From Poindextera sp965277425 (GTDB taxonomy: Bacteria > Pseudomonadota > Alphaproteobacteria > Caulobacterales > Caulobacteraceae), in the NCBI GenBank assembly GCA_965277425.1, contig CBDICR010000005.1, forward strand, positions 372,001 to 436,000: a stretch of DNA of 64,000 nt, given 5' to 3'. Each line of letters starts with the position of its first letter. The stretch's first letter is position 1. This document shows, one piece after another, positions 1-8,405 of the stretch. The notes under the pieces are model-generated. The model saw only the letters and a program-made list of their open reading frames with translations, was not told where the DNA came from and did not search any database. Made by a program: the position numbers and the translations under genes.

Positions 1-116
1 AGGTTGGTGGTCGCATCCCGTTGATACGACACGATCTCATAATCCAGGCCAAGCTCCTCCAACATCCACAGGATGCGCTGGGAACGGGAATTATTGAGGT
101 GGTGAACCTTGAGCAT
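1..116 (-). CDS. Glutathione S-transferase, N-terminal fragment (cut by window edge)
   Basis: The minus strand from the ATG at 114-116 reads MLKVHHLNNSRSQRILWMLE and continues ELGLDYEIVSY to the window edge. This is the thioredoxin-like N-terminal fold of the GST superfamily: a first beta strand, then the Asn-Ser-Arg-Ser-Gln turn that carries the catalytic or glutathione-contacting Ser, then helix 1. Only 38 codons are visible, so the subclass is unknown. Maleylacetoacetate isomerase was considered because the window holds tyrosine catabolism genes, but the gene is about 48 kb away and this N-terminus looks like a general GST. Confidence 0.8.
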   Translation of the reverse strand, partial: MLKVHHLNNSRSQRILWMLEELGLDYEIVSYQRDATTN

Positions 117-131
117 GGCTGCGCCTTTCCG

Positions 132-160
132 GCCTGATCGCTTGGCCTATCCGATCAGGC
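132..160 (-). terminator. Perfect 9-bp hairpin downstream of the DUF6491 gene
   Basis: GCCTGATCG at 132-140 pairs exactly with CGATCAGGC at 152-160 across an 11-nt loop. It lies between the stop of the DUF6491 gene (191) and the start of the GST gene (116), both on the minus strand. There is no clear U tract, so termination is inferred from position only. Confidence 0.4.
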
Positions 161-190
161 GCGGTTGGCGCGCGCAAGGGCGCCGTTGGG

Positions 191-631
191 TCAGGGCAGG
201 TCGCGCTTGGGCAGGGCGGCGATTTCGGCCGGGGTCAGCTTGTGGATCGCGCTGACCGGGCAACGGTTGGGAATGCCGGTGTCGCGATAGACGATGGTCG
301 CCTGGATGGCGCTGCAGATCTGCGGATCGCCCGGCGTCGATTCAAGCCCGATCCCCTGACGGAAGGACAGGCCCGTGCAGTCGCTCATCAGGTCCAACCG
401 ATAGATGTCGCGAACGCCGACGCGGATATAGACCGTGTGATCGTTGGGCGCGATGAAACCGTTGATGTTGCTTCTAAAGAAGCACTGTTCGCCGCCGCTC
501 CTGGAGGCCGGCTGGGCTCCAACCACGGGCGCCGAAAGAACCGCGCCCACCAGGATCGCGGTCGATGCGGCAATTCGGGCGAGCCTGGCCGTCGTATGTT
601 GAGACACGGGGTTTCCTTTCCCTGCTGACAT
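191..631 (-). CDS. Secreted DUF6491-type small protein
   Basis: A 146-residue protein starting at the ATG at 629-631. The frame is open further upstream, but that part overlaps mnmC and is shadow coding. It has a basic N-terminus, a hydrophobic stretch around residues 20-40 ending near VVGAQPA (likely signal peptide), then a compact domain with CFFRSNINGF and VYIRVGVRDIYRLDL, which resembles the DUF6491 family common in Caulobacterales and Sphingomonadales. Three or four cysteines could form disulfides. The start lies 17 nt after the mnmC stop, so cotranscription is plausible. Function is unknown; family assignment is from remembered motif pattern. Confidence 0.65.
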   Translation of the reverse strand: MSAGKGNPVSQHTTARLARIAASTAILVGAVLSAPVVGAQPASRSGGEQCFFRSNINGFIAPNDHTVYIRVGVRDIYRLDLMSDCTGLSFRQGIGLESTPGDPQICSAIQATIVYRDTGIPNRCPVSAIHKLTPAEIAALPKRDLP

Positions 632-648
632 GGTCGCCGCCTTGCATT

Positions 649-2490
649 TTACCTGGGGCTGGCCACCTGAAACCTTGAACGCGCAAGGCGGCGGTTCCGT
701 CGCAGGGCGAATCGCTCCGGATGCACGATTTCCGCGAGCGGGACCGGCAAGGGCGACGGCGCGCCGAGGGCCAGGGCCGCGACGTGCTCGCCCAGCAGCG
801 GCGCAGCGCAAAACCCGCGCGACCCGAGGCCGGAAAGGATGAAGAGCCCCACCGCATCGAGCGGCCCGGCCAGCGGCAGGAAGTCCGGCGTCACCGCGCG
901 CACGCCCGCTCGCCCGTCCAGAACGGCCGCGTCCAACCGCCCGACGAGTTGGGGAAGGGTCGAGGCCAACAGCTCAAGATTTCGCCCGTGATCCTCGGCC
1001 CGCACCTCGCCGCCGGCATCGCCGCGGTCATGGGTCGCCCCGAACAGCACGCCCCGACGCGTTGGAATCGCGTAGCCGGCGCCGATAACCGCCGCCGGCG
1101 CCGCGATGGCGGCCATGCTGACTTGGCCGCGCAAGGGTGAAAGCGGCGCTTCTGGCGCCAGGCGGCCCGCGTCAAGGCCGCAGGCCAGACAGACGAGGTC
1201 GGCGCGGGCGAGCTCGCGGCCGCCGCGATCAAGGAGCCGCCAAGCCCCGCCGGCGGGTTCGATCGCGGCGACGGCGCCGATGACGTGGTCGGCGCCTCGA
1301 AGCCAGTCGTCCAACACCGCTTTCGGTTCGACGACGCGGGCGTCGCGAAAGCCAAGGCCGGCGACCGGGTCCGGCGCGCCCAGGCGCGCGCAAACCGCTT
1401 CCGGAGTCAGGCGCTCGACGGCGCCGGCCTCGAACAGGTCGCTTTGCGCGATGCGATCGAACCGGCTGGCGTCCTTCGGCCCGACCTCGATCTGGCAGGC
1501 CCCGCCGGCGATGACCGCGCCCGGCGTCTGGTCATAGAGGTCGGCGGCGCGCGCCAGCGCCTGGGCGTAGAGCGCCCCGATCGGCCCGCCGCCGGCGTCG
1601 AGCCTCGGCATGGCCAGGGCGGCAAGATTGCCGGACGCGCCCACGCCGGGCGCGGACGCCTCCACCAGCAACGGCCGCACGCCCAGCGCCCGGAAGGCGC
1701 GGGCCAGCGATGCGCCGGCGATGCCGCCGCCGACGATCGCCACCCGCGTCGAAGCCCTTGGCGGGGGTCGCGGTCCCACGATCCCATGCCGCGCCTCCAG
1801 CCGCTCGCGCTTGGCGGCGAAGCCTGGTTTCTTCTCAACCTGAAAACCCTGGGCTTCGAGGCCCCGCCGGACCGCGCCGGCGACCGTGAAGGTGGCGAGG
1901 CGCGCGCCCGGCGCCGAATGGCGCGCGACGCCGGCCAGGACCGCTTGCGACCACATCTGCGGATTTCGCGATGGCGAGAAGCCGTCGAGGAACCAGGCGT
2001 CGGCCTGGCCGGTCCAGGCGTTCAGCGCCTCGGCCGCATCCATCACCGCCAGATCCAGCGTCACGCCGAGCCCAGCGAGATCAAGGCGATGAAATCCGCG
2101 CGCGCGTCTCGGCCATCGCGTCAGGAGCCCGTCGGCCAGGTCGGCGAGTTCAGGCCAGGGCGCGAGGGCGCGGCGAGCGTCCCCGGCCGGCATCGGGAAG
2201 GCCTCGACCGAGAAGACATGCAGATGGGCGTCGGGTTCGCGCGTGCGTCGCCACAGATCCATGAGCGCCAGGATATTCAGCCCGGTCCCGAAGCCCAGCT
2301 CACCGACGACGAACCTGCACCGTCCGGCCCAGGCCGCGGGCAGGCCGCATCCATCGAGGAAGACCAAACGCGCCTCGGCGAGGCCGCCGGCGCTGGAATA
2401 GTAGACGTCGTCGAATCGCGGCGAGCGCGGCGCACCGCTGGCGTCCCAGGCCACGGGCGAGTCTTCAGGCGTGGCGGGCGGGTTGTTCAT
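649..2490 (-). CDS. mnmC: Bifunctional tRNA mnm5s2U34 biosynthesis enzyme MnmC
   Basis: A 613-residue protein that completes the 5-methylaminomethyl-2-thiouridine modification at the wobble position of tRNAs. The N-terminal methyltransferase domain (about residues 1-235) has the SAM-binding motif GELGFGTGLNILAL near residue 63 and the WFLDGFSPSRNPQMW signature. The C-terminal FAD oxidoreductase domain begins near residue 248 with the dinucleotide motif VAIVGGGIAGASLARAF; it removes the carboxymethyl group before methylation. The length is slightly shorter than E. coli MnmC (about 668 residues), which is usual in alphaproteobacteria. It is flanked upstream by a terminator-like hairpin and downstream by the DUF6491 gene. 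Confidence 0.93.
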   Translation of the reverse strand: MNNPPATPEDSPVAWDASGAPRSPRFDDVYYSSAGGLAEARLVFLDGCGLPAAWAGRCRFVVGELGFGTGLNILALMDLWRRTREPDAHLHVFSVEAFPMPAGDARRALAPWPELADLADGLLTRWPRRARGFHRLDLAGLGVTLDLAVMDAAEALNAWTGQADAWFLDGFSPSRNPQMWSQAVLAGVARHSAPGARLATFTVAGAVRRGLEAQGFQVEKKPGFAAKRERLEARHGIVGPRPPPRASTRVAIVGGGIAGASLARAFRALGVRPLLVEASAPGVGASGNLAALAMPRLDAGGGPIGALYAQALARAADLYDQTPGAVIAGGACQIEVGPKDASRFDRIAQSDLFEAGAVERLTPEAVCARLGAPDPVAGLGFRDARVVEPKAVLDDWLRGADHVIGAVAAIEPAGGAWRLLDRGGRELARADLVCLACGLDAGRLAPEAPLSPLRGQVSMAAIAAPAAVIGAGYAIPTRRGVLFGATHDRGDAGGEVRAEDHGRNLELLASTLPQLVGRLDAAVLDGRAGVRAVTPDFLPLAGPLDAVGLFILSGLGSRGFCAAPLLGEHVAALALGAPSPLPVPLAEIVHPERFALRRNRRLARSRFQVASPR

Positions 2491-2528
2491 CGCCGGACCG
2501 AACGCCGGCTCGAGCCTGAACGCAAGAA

Positions 2529-2552
2529 GGGCCGCCCCCGTGGGGACGGCCC
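2529..2552 (-). terminator. Rho-independent-type terminator after the small lipoprotein gene
   Basis: On the minus strand GGGCCG-T-CCCC pairs with GGGG-C-CGGCCC with one mismatch and a tiny loop, followed by TTCTTGCGTT. It lies 31 nt after the stop codon of the lipoprotein gene at 2583 and before mnmC (start 2490), so it should isolate the two. Confidence 0.6.
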
Positions 2553-2582
2553 TCCGCTACAGAGTCGCGATAGACGCGAAAC

Positions 2583-2843
2583 TTATTGATTCGCCGGCAT
2601 GGCGGCGCTGGCGGCGGCCGAAGAAGCGGCCATTGCGGCGCCGGACGCGGCCATCGCGGCGTCAGACGCGGCCGAAGACGCGGCCATGGCGCTGGAGGCG
2701 GCGGCCGACGCGTCAGACGCGGCGGCTTCAGCCGAAGCGGTCGCGGCGTCGGTGTTGTTGGCCGAGCCCTTGCAGGCCACGACGGAAAGAGCGGCGACGG
2801 CGGCGCCGGCGACGAGGATCTTACGAAGAACTTCGGAGGTCAT
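2583..2843 (-). CDS. Small Ala/Ser-rich lipoprotein
   Basis: An 86-residue protein starting at the ATG at 2841-2843, preceded by GGGGACCAGGGACA as a ribosome-binding site; the frame is open upstream but without a site. Residues 4-20 are a hydrophobic signal ending in the lipobox-like VVAC at about residue 20-23, predicting lipid attachment. The mature part is almost only Ala and Ser with regularly spaced Asp and Met (for example SDASAAASSAMAASSAASD), so it is probably an extended helix or flexible spacer. Such tiny lipoproteins can be abundant envelope proteins like Lpp, but no C-terminal Lys for peptidoglycan linkage is present; it ends PANQ. Function unknown. Confidence 0.7.
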   Translation of the reverse strand: MTSEVLRKILVAGAAVAALSVVACKGSANNTDAATASAEAAASDASAAASSAMAASSAASDAAMAASGAAMAASSAAASAAMPANQ

Positions 2844-3018
2844 TGTCCCTGGTCCCCTAGAAGGAGGTTGCTGCGCCGGTCGGCAAGCCGTCTCTACGAC
2901 CAACGGCTTTTGACAGCCGGAACCCGTAGCGACGCCTCGCATGCGCTGAAGCTGATTATGCCGTCATATGAGCGAAGGGCAAGCGCCAAGTTCACAACGG
3001 CGTGATCAAACTCACGGC

Positions 3019-3888
3019 CTAGCCTTCCGCCGGGATGGCGCCGAGGGTCTCCTCAAGCTCCAGGAAGCTCGGTTGCGAGGGCGAAGGCACGCTCCCGCGG
3101 CCGATCTCGACCGAGATCTGTGCGGCATTGCCGTGCAGATGGGCGACCAGCACCGACTGGATGATTCGATAGAAGGCGCTTTCTTCCTCCGTGACATCCT
3201 TCATCCGCGCCGCCATCGGCCCAACCATGCCATAGGCCAGGAAAACCCCAAGGAAGGTGCCGACCAGCGCGCCGCCGATCATCATGCCGAGGATTTCCGG
3301 CGGTTCGGTGATCGCGCCCATGGTCTTGATGACGCCCAGAACCGCCGCGACGATACCCAAGGCCGGCAGGGCGTCGGCCAGGCTCGACAGCGCGTGGCTG
3401 GGCGCGAGCGCTTCGTGATGGTGCTTTTCCAGCTGTTTTTCCATCGCGTCCTCGACCTGGTGCGGATCCTCCAGGTTCATCGTCATCATGCGCAGGGTGT
3501 CGCAGATGAAGTCGATGGCGAAGTGGTCCTTCATCAGATTGGGATAGCGCGAGAAGATCGTGCTCTCGCCCGGCTTCTCGATATGGCTTTCCAGGGCGAT
3601 GACGCCCTTGGACTTCATGGTCTTGGTCAAAAGAAAGAGCAGGCTGAGCAGGTCCTTATAGTCCTGCGCCTTCCACTTCGGCCCCTTGAACGCCTTGGCC
3701 AGGCCGCCGCCGGTGGCCTTGATGGTGGTCATCGAGTTGGAGATCAGGAAGGCCGCCGCGCCCGCGCCGCCGATCGCCATCAGCTCGTGCGGCAGCGCCT
3801 CGAGCACCACGGCGATCTTGCCGCCGGAGATGATGAAGCTGCCGAACACCATGGCGAACAGAAGCACGATGCCGATAATCTGAAACAA
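3019..3888 (-). CDS. motA: Flagellar motor stator protein MotA
   Basis: A 289-residue inner-membrane protein. It opens with the first membrane helix (FQIIGIVLLFAMVFGSFI), followed closely by a second (about residues 30-50), then a long cytoplasmic loop rich in charged residues (about 65-165) that contacts the rotor protein FliG, and two more helices (about 168-190 and 200-225). The conserved channel prolines appear in DALPALGIVAAVLGVIK and EPPEILGM. It forms the proton channel of the flagellar motor with MotB, which is not in this window, as is usual in Caulobacter where motA and motB are unlinked. It indicates a motile cell. Its gene follows the lytic transglycosylase by 81 nt. Confidence 0.95.
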   Translation of the reverse strand: MFQIIGIVLLFAMVFGSFIISGGKIAVVLEALPHELMAIGGAGAAAFLISNSMTTIKATGGGLAKAFKGPKWKAQDYKDLLSLLFLLTKTMKSKGVIALESHIEKPGESTIFSRYPNLMKDHFAIDFICDTLRMMTMNLEDPHQVEDAMEKQLEKHHHEALAPSHALSSLADALPALGIVAAVLGVIKTMGAITEPPEILGMMIGGALVGTFLGVFLAYGMVGPMAARMKDVTEEESAFYRIIQSVLVAHLHGNAAQISVEIGRGSVPSPSQPSFLELEETLGAIPAEG

Positions 3889-3969
3889 GGCCTGGTCCCC
3901 GCCGCCGCTTGAGACGGATGGTCGGCGTTAATGCTTAATTCCGCGTTTGCGAAACAGCGCCTTGATCCG

Positions 3970-5184
3970 TCAGCGGCTGGCGGCTTCCGCCACCAGCTGA
4001 CCGGCCAGGTGCGGGGTCAGATAGCCGTCGGCCGGCAGGCCCTTCGATTTTTGCCAGGCGCGGAGCGCTATGCGGGTCTTCAGGCCCACCTGACCGTCTG
4101 CGGTTCCCGCGTCGAAGCCCAATCGGGTCAGCGCGGCCTGGGCGCCCACCCGATCGGCGATGGACAGCGGCAGGTCGTGCGGCCAGTCCGCGACCACGCC
4201 CGACCGCCCGGCGATCTGATCGGCCAGCAGGCCGACGCCCAGGGCATAGGCCAGGGAATTATTGTATTTGCGGATGATGAAATGGTTCGGATAGGCCAGG
4301 AAGGCCGGTCCGCCGGCGCCGGCCGGCAACAGCAGCACCGCCTCCGGGGCATGGTCGCCAAAGGACGCGCCGACCGCCGGCCTGACGCCGAGTTCTGACC
4401 AGGCGGCTGTGGGTCTCGGCGGGCCTTCGGCAAGACCGTAGTCGAAGCTCGCCGGCAGGCGCGCCTCGCGTTGCCAGGCCTGGCCGCGCAGCCAGCCGGC
4501 CTTGGCCAGCAGATTGGCGGCCGAGGCGAGGGCGTCCTGGGACGAACCCCAGACATCCGGACGTCCGGCGCCGCTCACGTCGACGGCGTCTTCGAGATAG
4601 GCGGTGGGCTCAAGCTGGGTCTGGCCCATGGCGCCGGCCCAGGAGCCCTTCAGCTGCGGGCGGGCGGCCTCGCCCGAAGCGATGATCTGGATCAGGGCGC
4701 CGATCTGCTGTTCGGCCCAGTCGCGCCGGCGCCCGTCCGCCGCAAGGCTGGCCACCGAGCGCAGCACGTCGAAGCCGCCTTGCATGGCCCCGAACGACGA
4801 CTCCACCGACCAGATGCTGACCAGAATCTCCGGCGGCGTTCCGTATTGAGTCTCGATGCCGGAGAGCCAGGGCGCCCCGGCGCGACGGGCCTTGCCCGCC
4901 GTCACCCGTCCGGCCGAGGTCAGTCCGGCGATATAGTCGCCGATGGGGCGGGAAAACTCAGGCTGCTGGCTGTCCAGCGCCACCACCTTCGGATCGAGCG
5001 TCAGGCCCTCGAACTCGCGGGTCAGAATTCCGCGCGGAAGGCCGCCGAGCGCCGCCCGCTCGATGAAGTCCGCCTTCCAGGCTTCGAATCCCGCCTCGTC
5101 GATCGGCCCGGCGCTCTGGGCGGCGAAGCTGGCCGGCCCGAGGAGGACGGCGAGGCTGGCGGCGAGAAGGGCGCGACGGTGCAT
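3970..5184 (-). CDS. Periplasmic lytic murein transglycosylase (MltB/GH103 type) with C-terminal PG-binding domain
   Basis: A 404-residue enzyme predicted to cleave the MurNAc-GlcNAc bond of peptidoglycan without water. An N-terminal signal peptide (residues 1-22, ending FAAQSAG) has no lipobox cysteine, so it should be soluble in the periplasm, unlike E. coli MltB. The catalytic SLT_2 domain covers about residues 30-315, with the catalytic Glu in IWSVESSFGAMQG and the typical GSWAGAMGQTQLEP segment. A PG_binding_1 domain covers about residues 335-400 (AALTRLGFDAGTADGQVG). It sits upstream of motA on the same strand, suggesting but not proving a link with envelope remodelling around the motor. 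Confidence 0.92.
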   Translation of the reverse strand: MHRRALLAASLAVLLGPASFAAQSAGPIDEAGFEAWKADFIERAALGGLPRGILTREFEGLTLDPKVVALDSQQPEFSRPIGDYIAGLTSAGRVTAGKARRAGAPWLSGIETQYGTPPEILVSIWSVESSFGAMQGGFDVLRSVASLAADGRRRDWAEQQIGALIQIIASGEAARPQLKGSWAGAMGQTQLEPTAYLEDAVDVSGAGRPDVWGSSQDALASAANLLAKAGWLRGQAWQREARLPASFDYGLAEGPPRPTAAWSELGVRPAVGASFGDHAPEAVLLLPAGAGGPAFLAYPNHFIIRKYNNSLAYALGVGLLADQIAGRSGVVADWPHDLPLSIADRVGAQAALTRLGFDAGTADGQVGLKTRIALRAWQKSKGLPADGYLTPHLAGQLVAEAASR

Positions 5185-5269
5185 TCGCCGAGCTTGCCCA
5201 GGGTCGGCGGCGCATTCAAGGCCGCGTCTGGATCTGGAGTCTTTTCAGCCACCCAAACGCAGGCGAAGT

Positions 5270-5298
5270 TTGACTTTTCAAAGCCTTCAACCTATATG
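5270..5298 (+). promoter_or_regulatory. Sigma-70-like promoter of rpmJ
   Basis: TTGACT at 5270-5275 and TATATG at 5293-5298 are separated by exactly 17 nt, and lie 45 nt before the rpmJ ATG. This is an unusually good housekeeping promoter for such G+C-rich DNA. Confidence 0.65.
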
Positions 5299-5343
5299 CG
5301 CGCGCTCATTTCAATCGCCCCTGCTCCTAACGAGACTTGCGCC

Positions 5344-5469
5344 ATGAAGGTCAGAAGTTCGCTTAAGTCGCTGAAGACCCGCCATCGCGACTGCAAGCTC
5401 GTGCGCCGCAAGGGCCGCGTCTACATCATCAACAAGACCAATCCGCGCTTCAAGGCCCGCCAGGGCTAG
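5344..5469 (+). CDS. rpmJ: 50S ribosomal protein L36
   Basis: A 41-residue, strongly basic protein starting MKVRSSLKSLKTRHRDCKLV and ending NKTNPRFKARQG. This is the longer, zinc-ligand-poor (C-minus) form of L36 typical of many Proteobacteria: only one Cys is present, and the usual Cys-x2-Cys...Cys...His zinc site is missing. It stands alone behind its own promoter, as in other alphaproteobacteria. Confidence 0.96.
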   Translation: MKVRSSLKSLKTRHRDCKLVRRKGRVYIINKTNPRFKARQG

Positions 5470-5577
5470 ACGCGCGACCGCGGGCGAAGGTTCACCGTCA
5501 AGCGCTCTTGGCCAAGCGCGCGCCGGCCGTTAGGGTCAGCGGCGATTTTGCCCTCAAGCTTGTGAGCGTTCCTGGTC

Positions 5578-5844
5578 ATGGCCGACGATTCTTCTTCGAT
5601 CGATGTATTGAACAGCACCGCTCAAGGGCGGCTGAAGACCCTGGTCGAGCGCATCGAGCGGCTCGAGGAGGACAAGGCGGCGATCTCGGGCGACCTCAAG
5701 GAGGTCTATCTCGAGGCCAAGGGCGAAGGGTTCGACGTCAAGATCCTGCGCAAGGTCGTGCGCCTGCGCAAGCAGGACAAGGCCAAGCGTCAGGAGGAGG
5801 AGGCCCTGGTCGACCTCTATCTGTCGGCGATCGGGGGCCTATGA
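5578..5844 (+). CDS. gapR: GapR-family nucleoid-associated protein (DUF2312/UPF0335)
   Basis: An 88-residue protein very similar in length and sequence to Caulobacter GapR: DVLNSTAQGRLKTLVERIER, a coiled-coil helix, the conserved EAKGEGFDVKILRKVVRLRK segment and the end RQEEEALVDLYLSAIG. GapR forms a tetrameric clamp that binds overtwisted, A/T-rich DNA ahead of replication and transcription and helps topoisomerases. The basic residues of the central segment line the DNA channel. The stop codon overlaps the start of the next small gene (ATGA), so translation is likely coupled. Confidence 0.93.
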   Translation: MADDSSSIDVLNSTAQGRLKTLVERIERLEEDKAAISGDLKEVYLEAKGEGFDVKILRKVVRLRKQDKAKRQEEEALVDLYLSAIGGL

Positions 5845-6176
5845 AGCGATCGCGTCCAGACGCCCGCGATCAAGCCAAGCGCGCCGCCCTGAATGCACTC
5901 AAGCGCGCCCGCCGCGCCGCGGCCCTGACCGGCGCAAAGCTCAGCGACTGGGAGGGCGACTTCCTGGGGTCCGTCGAGGACCGCATCAAGGCCTATGGCC
6001 GCGCCTTCGCCGATCCGGAGAAGGGCGCGCCAGGCCAGAGCCTTTCGATGCTCCAGACCCTGAAGCTCAAGGAGATTACGGTGAAGGCCAAGGGTGGCGG
6101 CAAGTCCCAGGCGCGCAAACCCTTTTCGGCCAGACGCGGTTTTCGCCAAGGCCCGGCGGGCGGGGTTGAACGGTGA
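5841..6176 (+). CDS. Small basic protein of unknown function coupled to gapR
   Basis: A 111-residue, Arg/Lys-rich protein beginning MKRSRPDARDQAKRAALNAL. The start is set by the 4-nt ATGA overlap with the gapR stop; an upstream in-frame extension would overlap gapR. A helical, Ala/Arg-rich N-terminal half is followed by KLSDWEGDFLGSVEDRIKAYGRAF, which looks like a folded core, and a basic tail (QARKPFSARRGFRQG). I know similar proteins next to gapR in Caulobacterales but no function. The stop overlaps the GTG start of the following manC-like gene (GTGA), so three unrelated-looking genes are translationally chained. Pure sequence inspection suggests nucleic acid contact, but this is inference. 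Confidence 0.75.
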   Translation: MKRSRPDARDQAKRAALNALKRARRAAALTGAKLSDWEGDFLGSVEDRIKAYGRAFADPEKGAPGQSLSMLQTLKLKEITVKAKGGGKSQARKPFSARRGFRQGPAGGVER

Positions 6177-7255
6177 GCGGCGCGGTGCGGCCGATCCTGC
6201 CCGTCATCCTTTGCGGCGGCGCCGGAACCCGGCTCTGGCCCGTCTCCACGCAGGCCGCGCCCAAGCCGTTTCATGCGCTTTTTTCGGACGAGAGCCTTTT
6301 CCAGGCGACGGTGAGGCGCGTCGCCGAGGCAGGCGGGGACGGCTTCCTCGCGCCGGCGATCGTCTGCGGGCGCGCGCACCGGACCCTGGTCGAAACCCAG
6401 ATGACATCGATCGGAGCCGATGCGTCGCTTCTGGTGCTGGAGCCTTGCGGCCGGGGCACGGCGCCGATCGCCGCGATCGCCGCGAGGCTGGCGGCGGAGC
6501 GCTGGCCCGACGCGTTGGTTCTGCTGCTCTCGGCCGATCACCTGATCGCCGACGAAGCGGAATTTCGCCATACGGTCCGGCGCGCCGCCGCCATCGCCGG
6601 CGAATGGATCGTGACCTTCGGTGTCGCGCCGAGCCGGCCAGAGACGGGCTATGGCTATATCAAGCGCGGCGCGCGGCTGGCGGAGGGGCTTCACGCCGTC
6701 GATCGCTTTGTCGAAAAACCGGACCTCTCCACCGCCCAGGGCTTCGTCGCCGGCGGCGAGCACAGCTGGAACGCCGGCATCTTCCTGTTCTCGCCAGGCC
6801 TGCTGCTCGACGAACTGAAAGCGGCGCGGCCGGACATCGCCGAAGCCGCCCTGGCCGCACTGCCGGCGCGCGGCGGGGGCCAGCTTGTCGAGCTCGACGA
6901 GGCGCGGTTCCACGCCTGCCCGGCCGAGTCGATCGACCGGGCGGTGATGGAGCGCACGGCGCGCGCGGCGGTGGCGAGCTGCGAGTTCGAATGGGCGGAT
7001 GTCGGCGCCTGGAACGAGGTCTGGCGGCTCTCGAGGCTCGACGGCGCGGACAACGCCGTGCGCGGCGATGTGAACCTGATTGACGCCGCCAGCAGCCTGA
7101 TCTGGTCGGACGGCCCTACGGTCGCGGCGATCGGCGTGAAGGACTTGGTGATCGTGGCGACCCGGGAGGCCGTGCTCGTGGTCCCCCGCGCCCGCGCCCA
7201 GGAGGTCCGCGCGGCGGCCGCGCACGCGGCCGCTCGCGGTCCGGACGCCGGCTAG
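6173..7255 (+). CDS. manC: Mannose-1-phosphate guanylyltransferase (GDP-mannose synthesis)
   Basis: A 360-residue nucleotidyltransferase that makes GDP-mannose from mannose-1-phosphate and GTP. The signature GGAGTRLWPVS is at residues 15-25, and FVEKP near residue 180 binds the sugar phosphate. It is the short form without the C-terminal phosphomannose isomerase domain; that role may be supplied by the next gene. It starts at a GTG overlapping the previous stop. GDP-mannose is also the precursor of GDP-fucose, whose last enzyme is encoded at 21347..22318. Confidence 0.9.
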   Translation: MSGAVRPILPVILCGGAGTRLWPVSTQAAPKPFHALFSDESLFQATVRRVAEAGGDGFLAPAIVCGRAHRTLVETQMTSIGADASLLVLEPCGRGTAPIAAIAARLAAERWPDALVLLLSADHLIADEAEFRHTVRRAAAIAGEWIVTFGVAPSRPETGYGYIKRGARLAEGLHAVDRFVEKPDLSTAQGFVAGGEHSWNAGIFLFSPGLLLDELKAARPDIAEAALAALPARGGGQLVELDEARFHACPAESIDRAVMERTARAAVASCEFEWADVGAWNEVWRLSRLDGADNAVRGDVNLIDAASSLIWSDGPTVAAIGVKDLVIVATREAVLVVPRARAQEVRAAAAHAAARGPDAG

Positions 7256-7270
7256 CCTCGGGGTCCGCCG

Positions 7271-8395
7271 ATGCAAGCCTCCCTTGCCCAGGCGGCGGCG
7301 ACCGGCAGGCGCTGGCTGCTGGACGCGATGCTGCCGCTATGGAGCCAGGCCGGATTCGATGAGCGAACAGGCCAGTTCGTCGAGGCTTTGACACTGGCGG
7401 GCGAGCCCCTGCCGGCGCCGCGGCGGACGCTGGTGCAGGCGCGGCAGATGTTCGTTTTCTGCGCCGGGGAACGGCTTGGCTGGACCGGCCCCTGGCGCGA
7501 ACGCGTCAGCGCGGCGGGCGAGGCCCTGCTTGCGCGGGGCCGATCGGCGGCGGGGCATTGGATCTACAGCTTCGACGTCGACGGCGGCCCCGCCGATGGC
7601 CGAAGCAATCTTTATACCCAGGCCTTCGTCATTTTCGGCCTCGCCGAGGCCGGGCGGGCGCTCGGCCGGGCGGACTTCATCGCCGCGGCCCAGGCAACCT
7701 GCGAGTCGCTCGAGACAAGCTGGTCGGACCCGATCGGCGGCTTTTTCGATGGCCAGACCGAGCCTCACGCCGGCCGGCAAAACCCGCATATGCATCTGCT
7801 GGAGGCGTTTTTGACCCTGCATGCCGCCACCGGCGAGGCGATCGACCTGGCCCGGGCCGAACGCATGGCGGACCTGTTCATGGCGCGCCTGCTGGTCGCT
7901 CCGGACCATCACGTTCCCGAAGAGTTCGACGCGGCCTGGCGGCCCGTGGCGTCCGGCGGCCTCGCACCCGGCCATCAGTTCGAATGGGCCTGGCTGCTCG
8001 ACCGGCTGCACCGGGCCGGCGGGCTCGACCGCTCATCGACGGCCTGGGCGCTCGCCGCCTATGGCGAACGCCACGGCGTCGACGCCGCCGGCTTCGCCAT
8101 CGACGCGATCTGGCCGGGTGGGGCGGTGAAGAGCGCCGAGGCCCGGCTTTGGCCGCAGACCGAGCGATTGAAGGCCGCACTGACGCCGTGCGCCGATGGC
8201 GCGCCGCGACTGGCGACCGCCCTGCAGGCCGCCGGCGCGCTCGGCGCCTATCTGGAGGTTCCCGTGCCCGGAACCTGGAGAGACGCCCGGCTGGCGAGCG
8301 GCGCCTGGCGCGACGGCCCGGCGCCGGCTTCCAGCGCCTATCATATCGTCAGCGCCTTGCAGGCCTTGATCGAGACCGCCGACCGTCTCGGCTAG
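7271..8395 (+). CDS. AGE-family sugar epimerase/isomerase, likely mannose-6-phosphate isomerase
   Basis: A 374-residue protein with the (alpha/alpha)6 barrel pattern of N-acylglucosamine 2-epimerase family enzymes. Typical segments are WLLDAMLPLW, ARQMFVFCAGERLGW, the Tyr-Thr-Gln-Ala-Phe strand NLYTQAFVIFGLAEAGRALG, NPHMHLLEAFLTLH and PGHQFEWAWLLDR, which carry the conserved His, Arg and Glu residues of the active site. It starts 15 nt after manC. In alphaproteobacteria such proteins next to manC are usually mannose-6-phosphate isomerases feeding GDP-mannose synthesis; the exact substrate is inferred from this context. Confidence 0.85.
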   Translation: MQASLAQAAATGRRWLLDAMLPLWSQAGFDERTGQFVEALTLAGEPLPAPRRTLVQARQMFVFCAGERLGWTGPWRERVSAAGEALLARGRSAAGHWIYSFDVDGGPADGRSNLYTQAFVIFGLAEAGRALGRADFIAAAQATCESLETSWSDPIGGFFDGQTEPHAGRQNPHMHLLEAFLTLHAATGEAIDLARAERMADLFMARLLVAPDHHVPEEFDAAWRPVASGGLAPGHQFEWAWLLDRLHRAGGLDRSSTAWALAAYGERHGVDAAGFAIDAIWPGGAVKSAEARLWPQTERLKAALTPCADGAPRLATALQAAGALGAYLEVPVPGTWRDARLASGAWRDGPAPASSAYHIVSALQALIETADRLG

Positions 8396-8405
8396 ATCCG
8401 CGGCG

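Noticed and set aside
1..116. GST fragment as maleylacetoacetate isomerase of the tyrosine pathway.
   Set aside because: Too short to assign, far from hmgA, and the N-terminal motif fits general GSTs.
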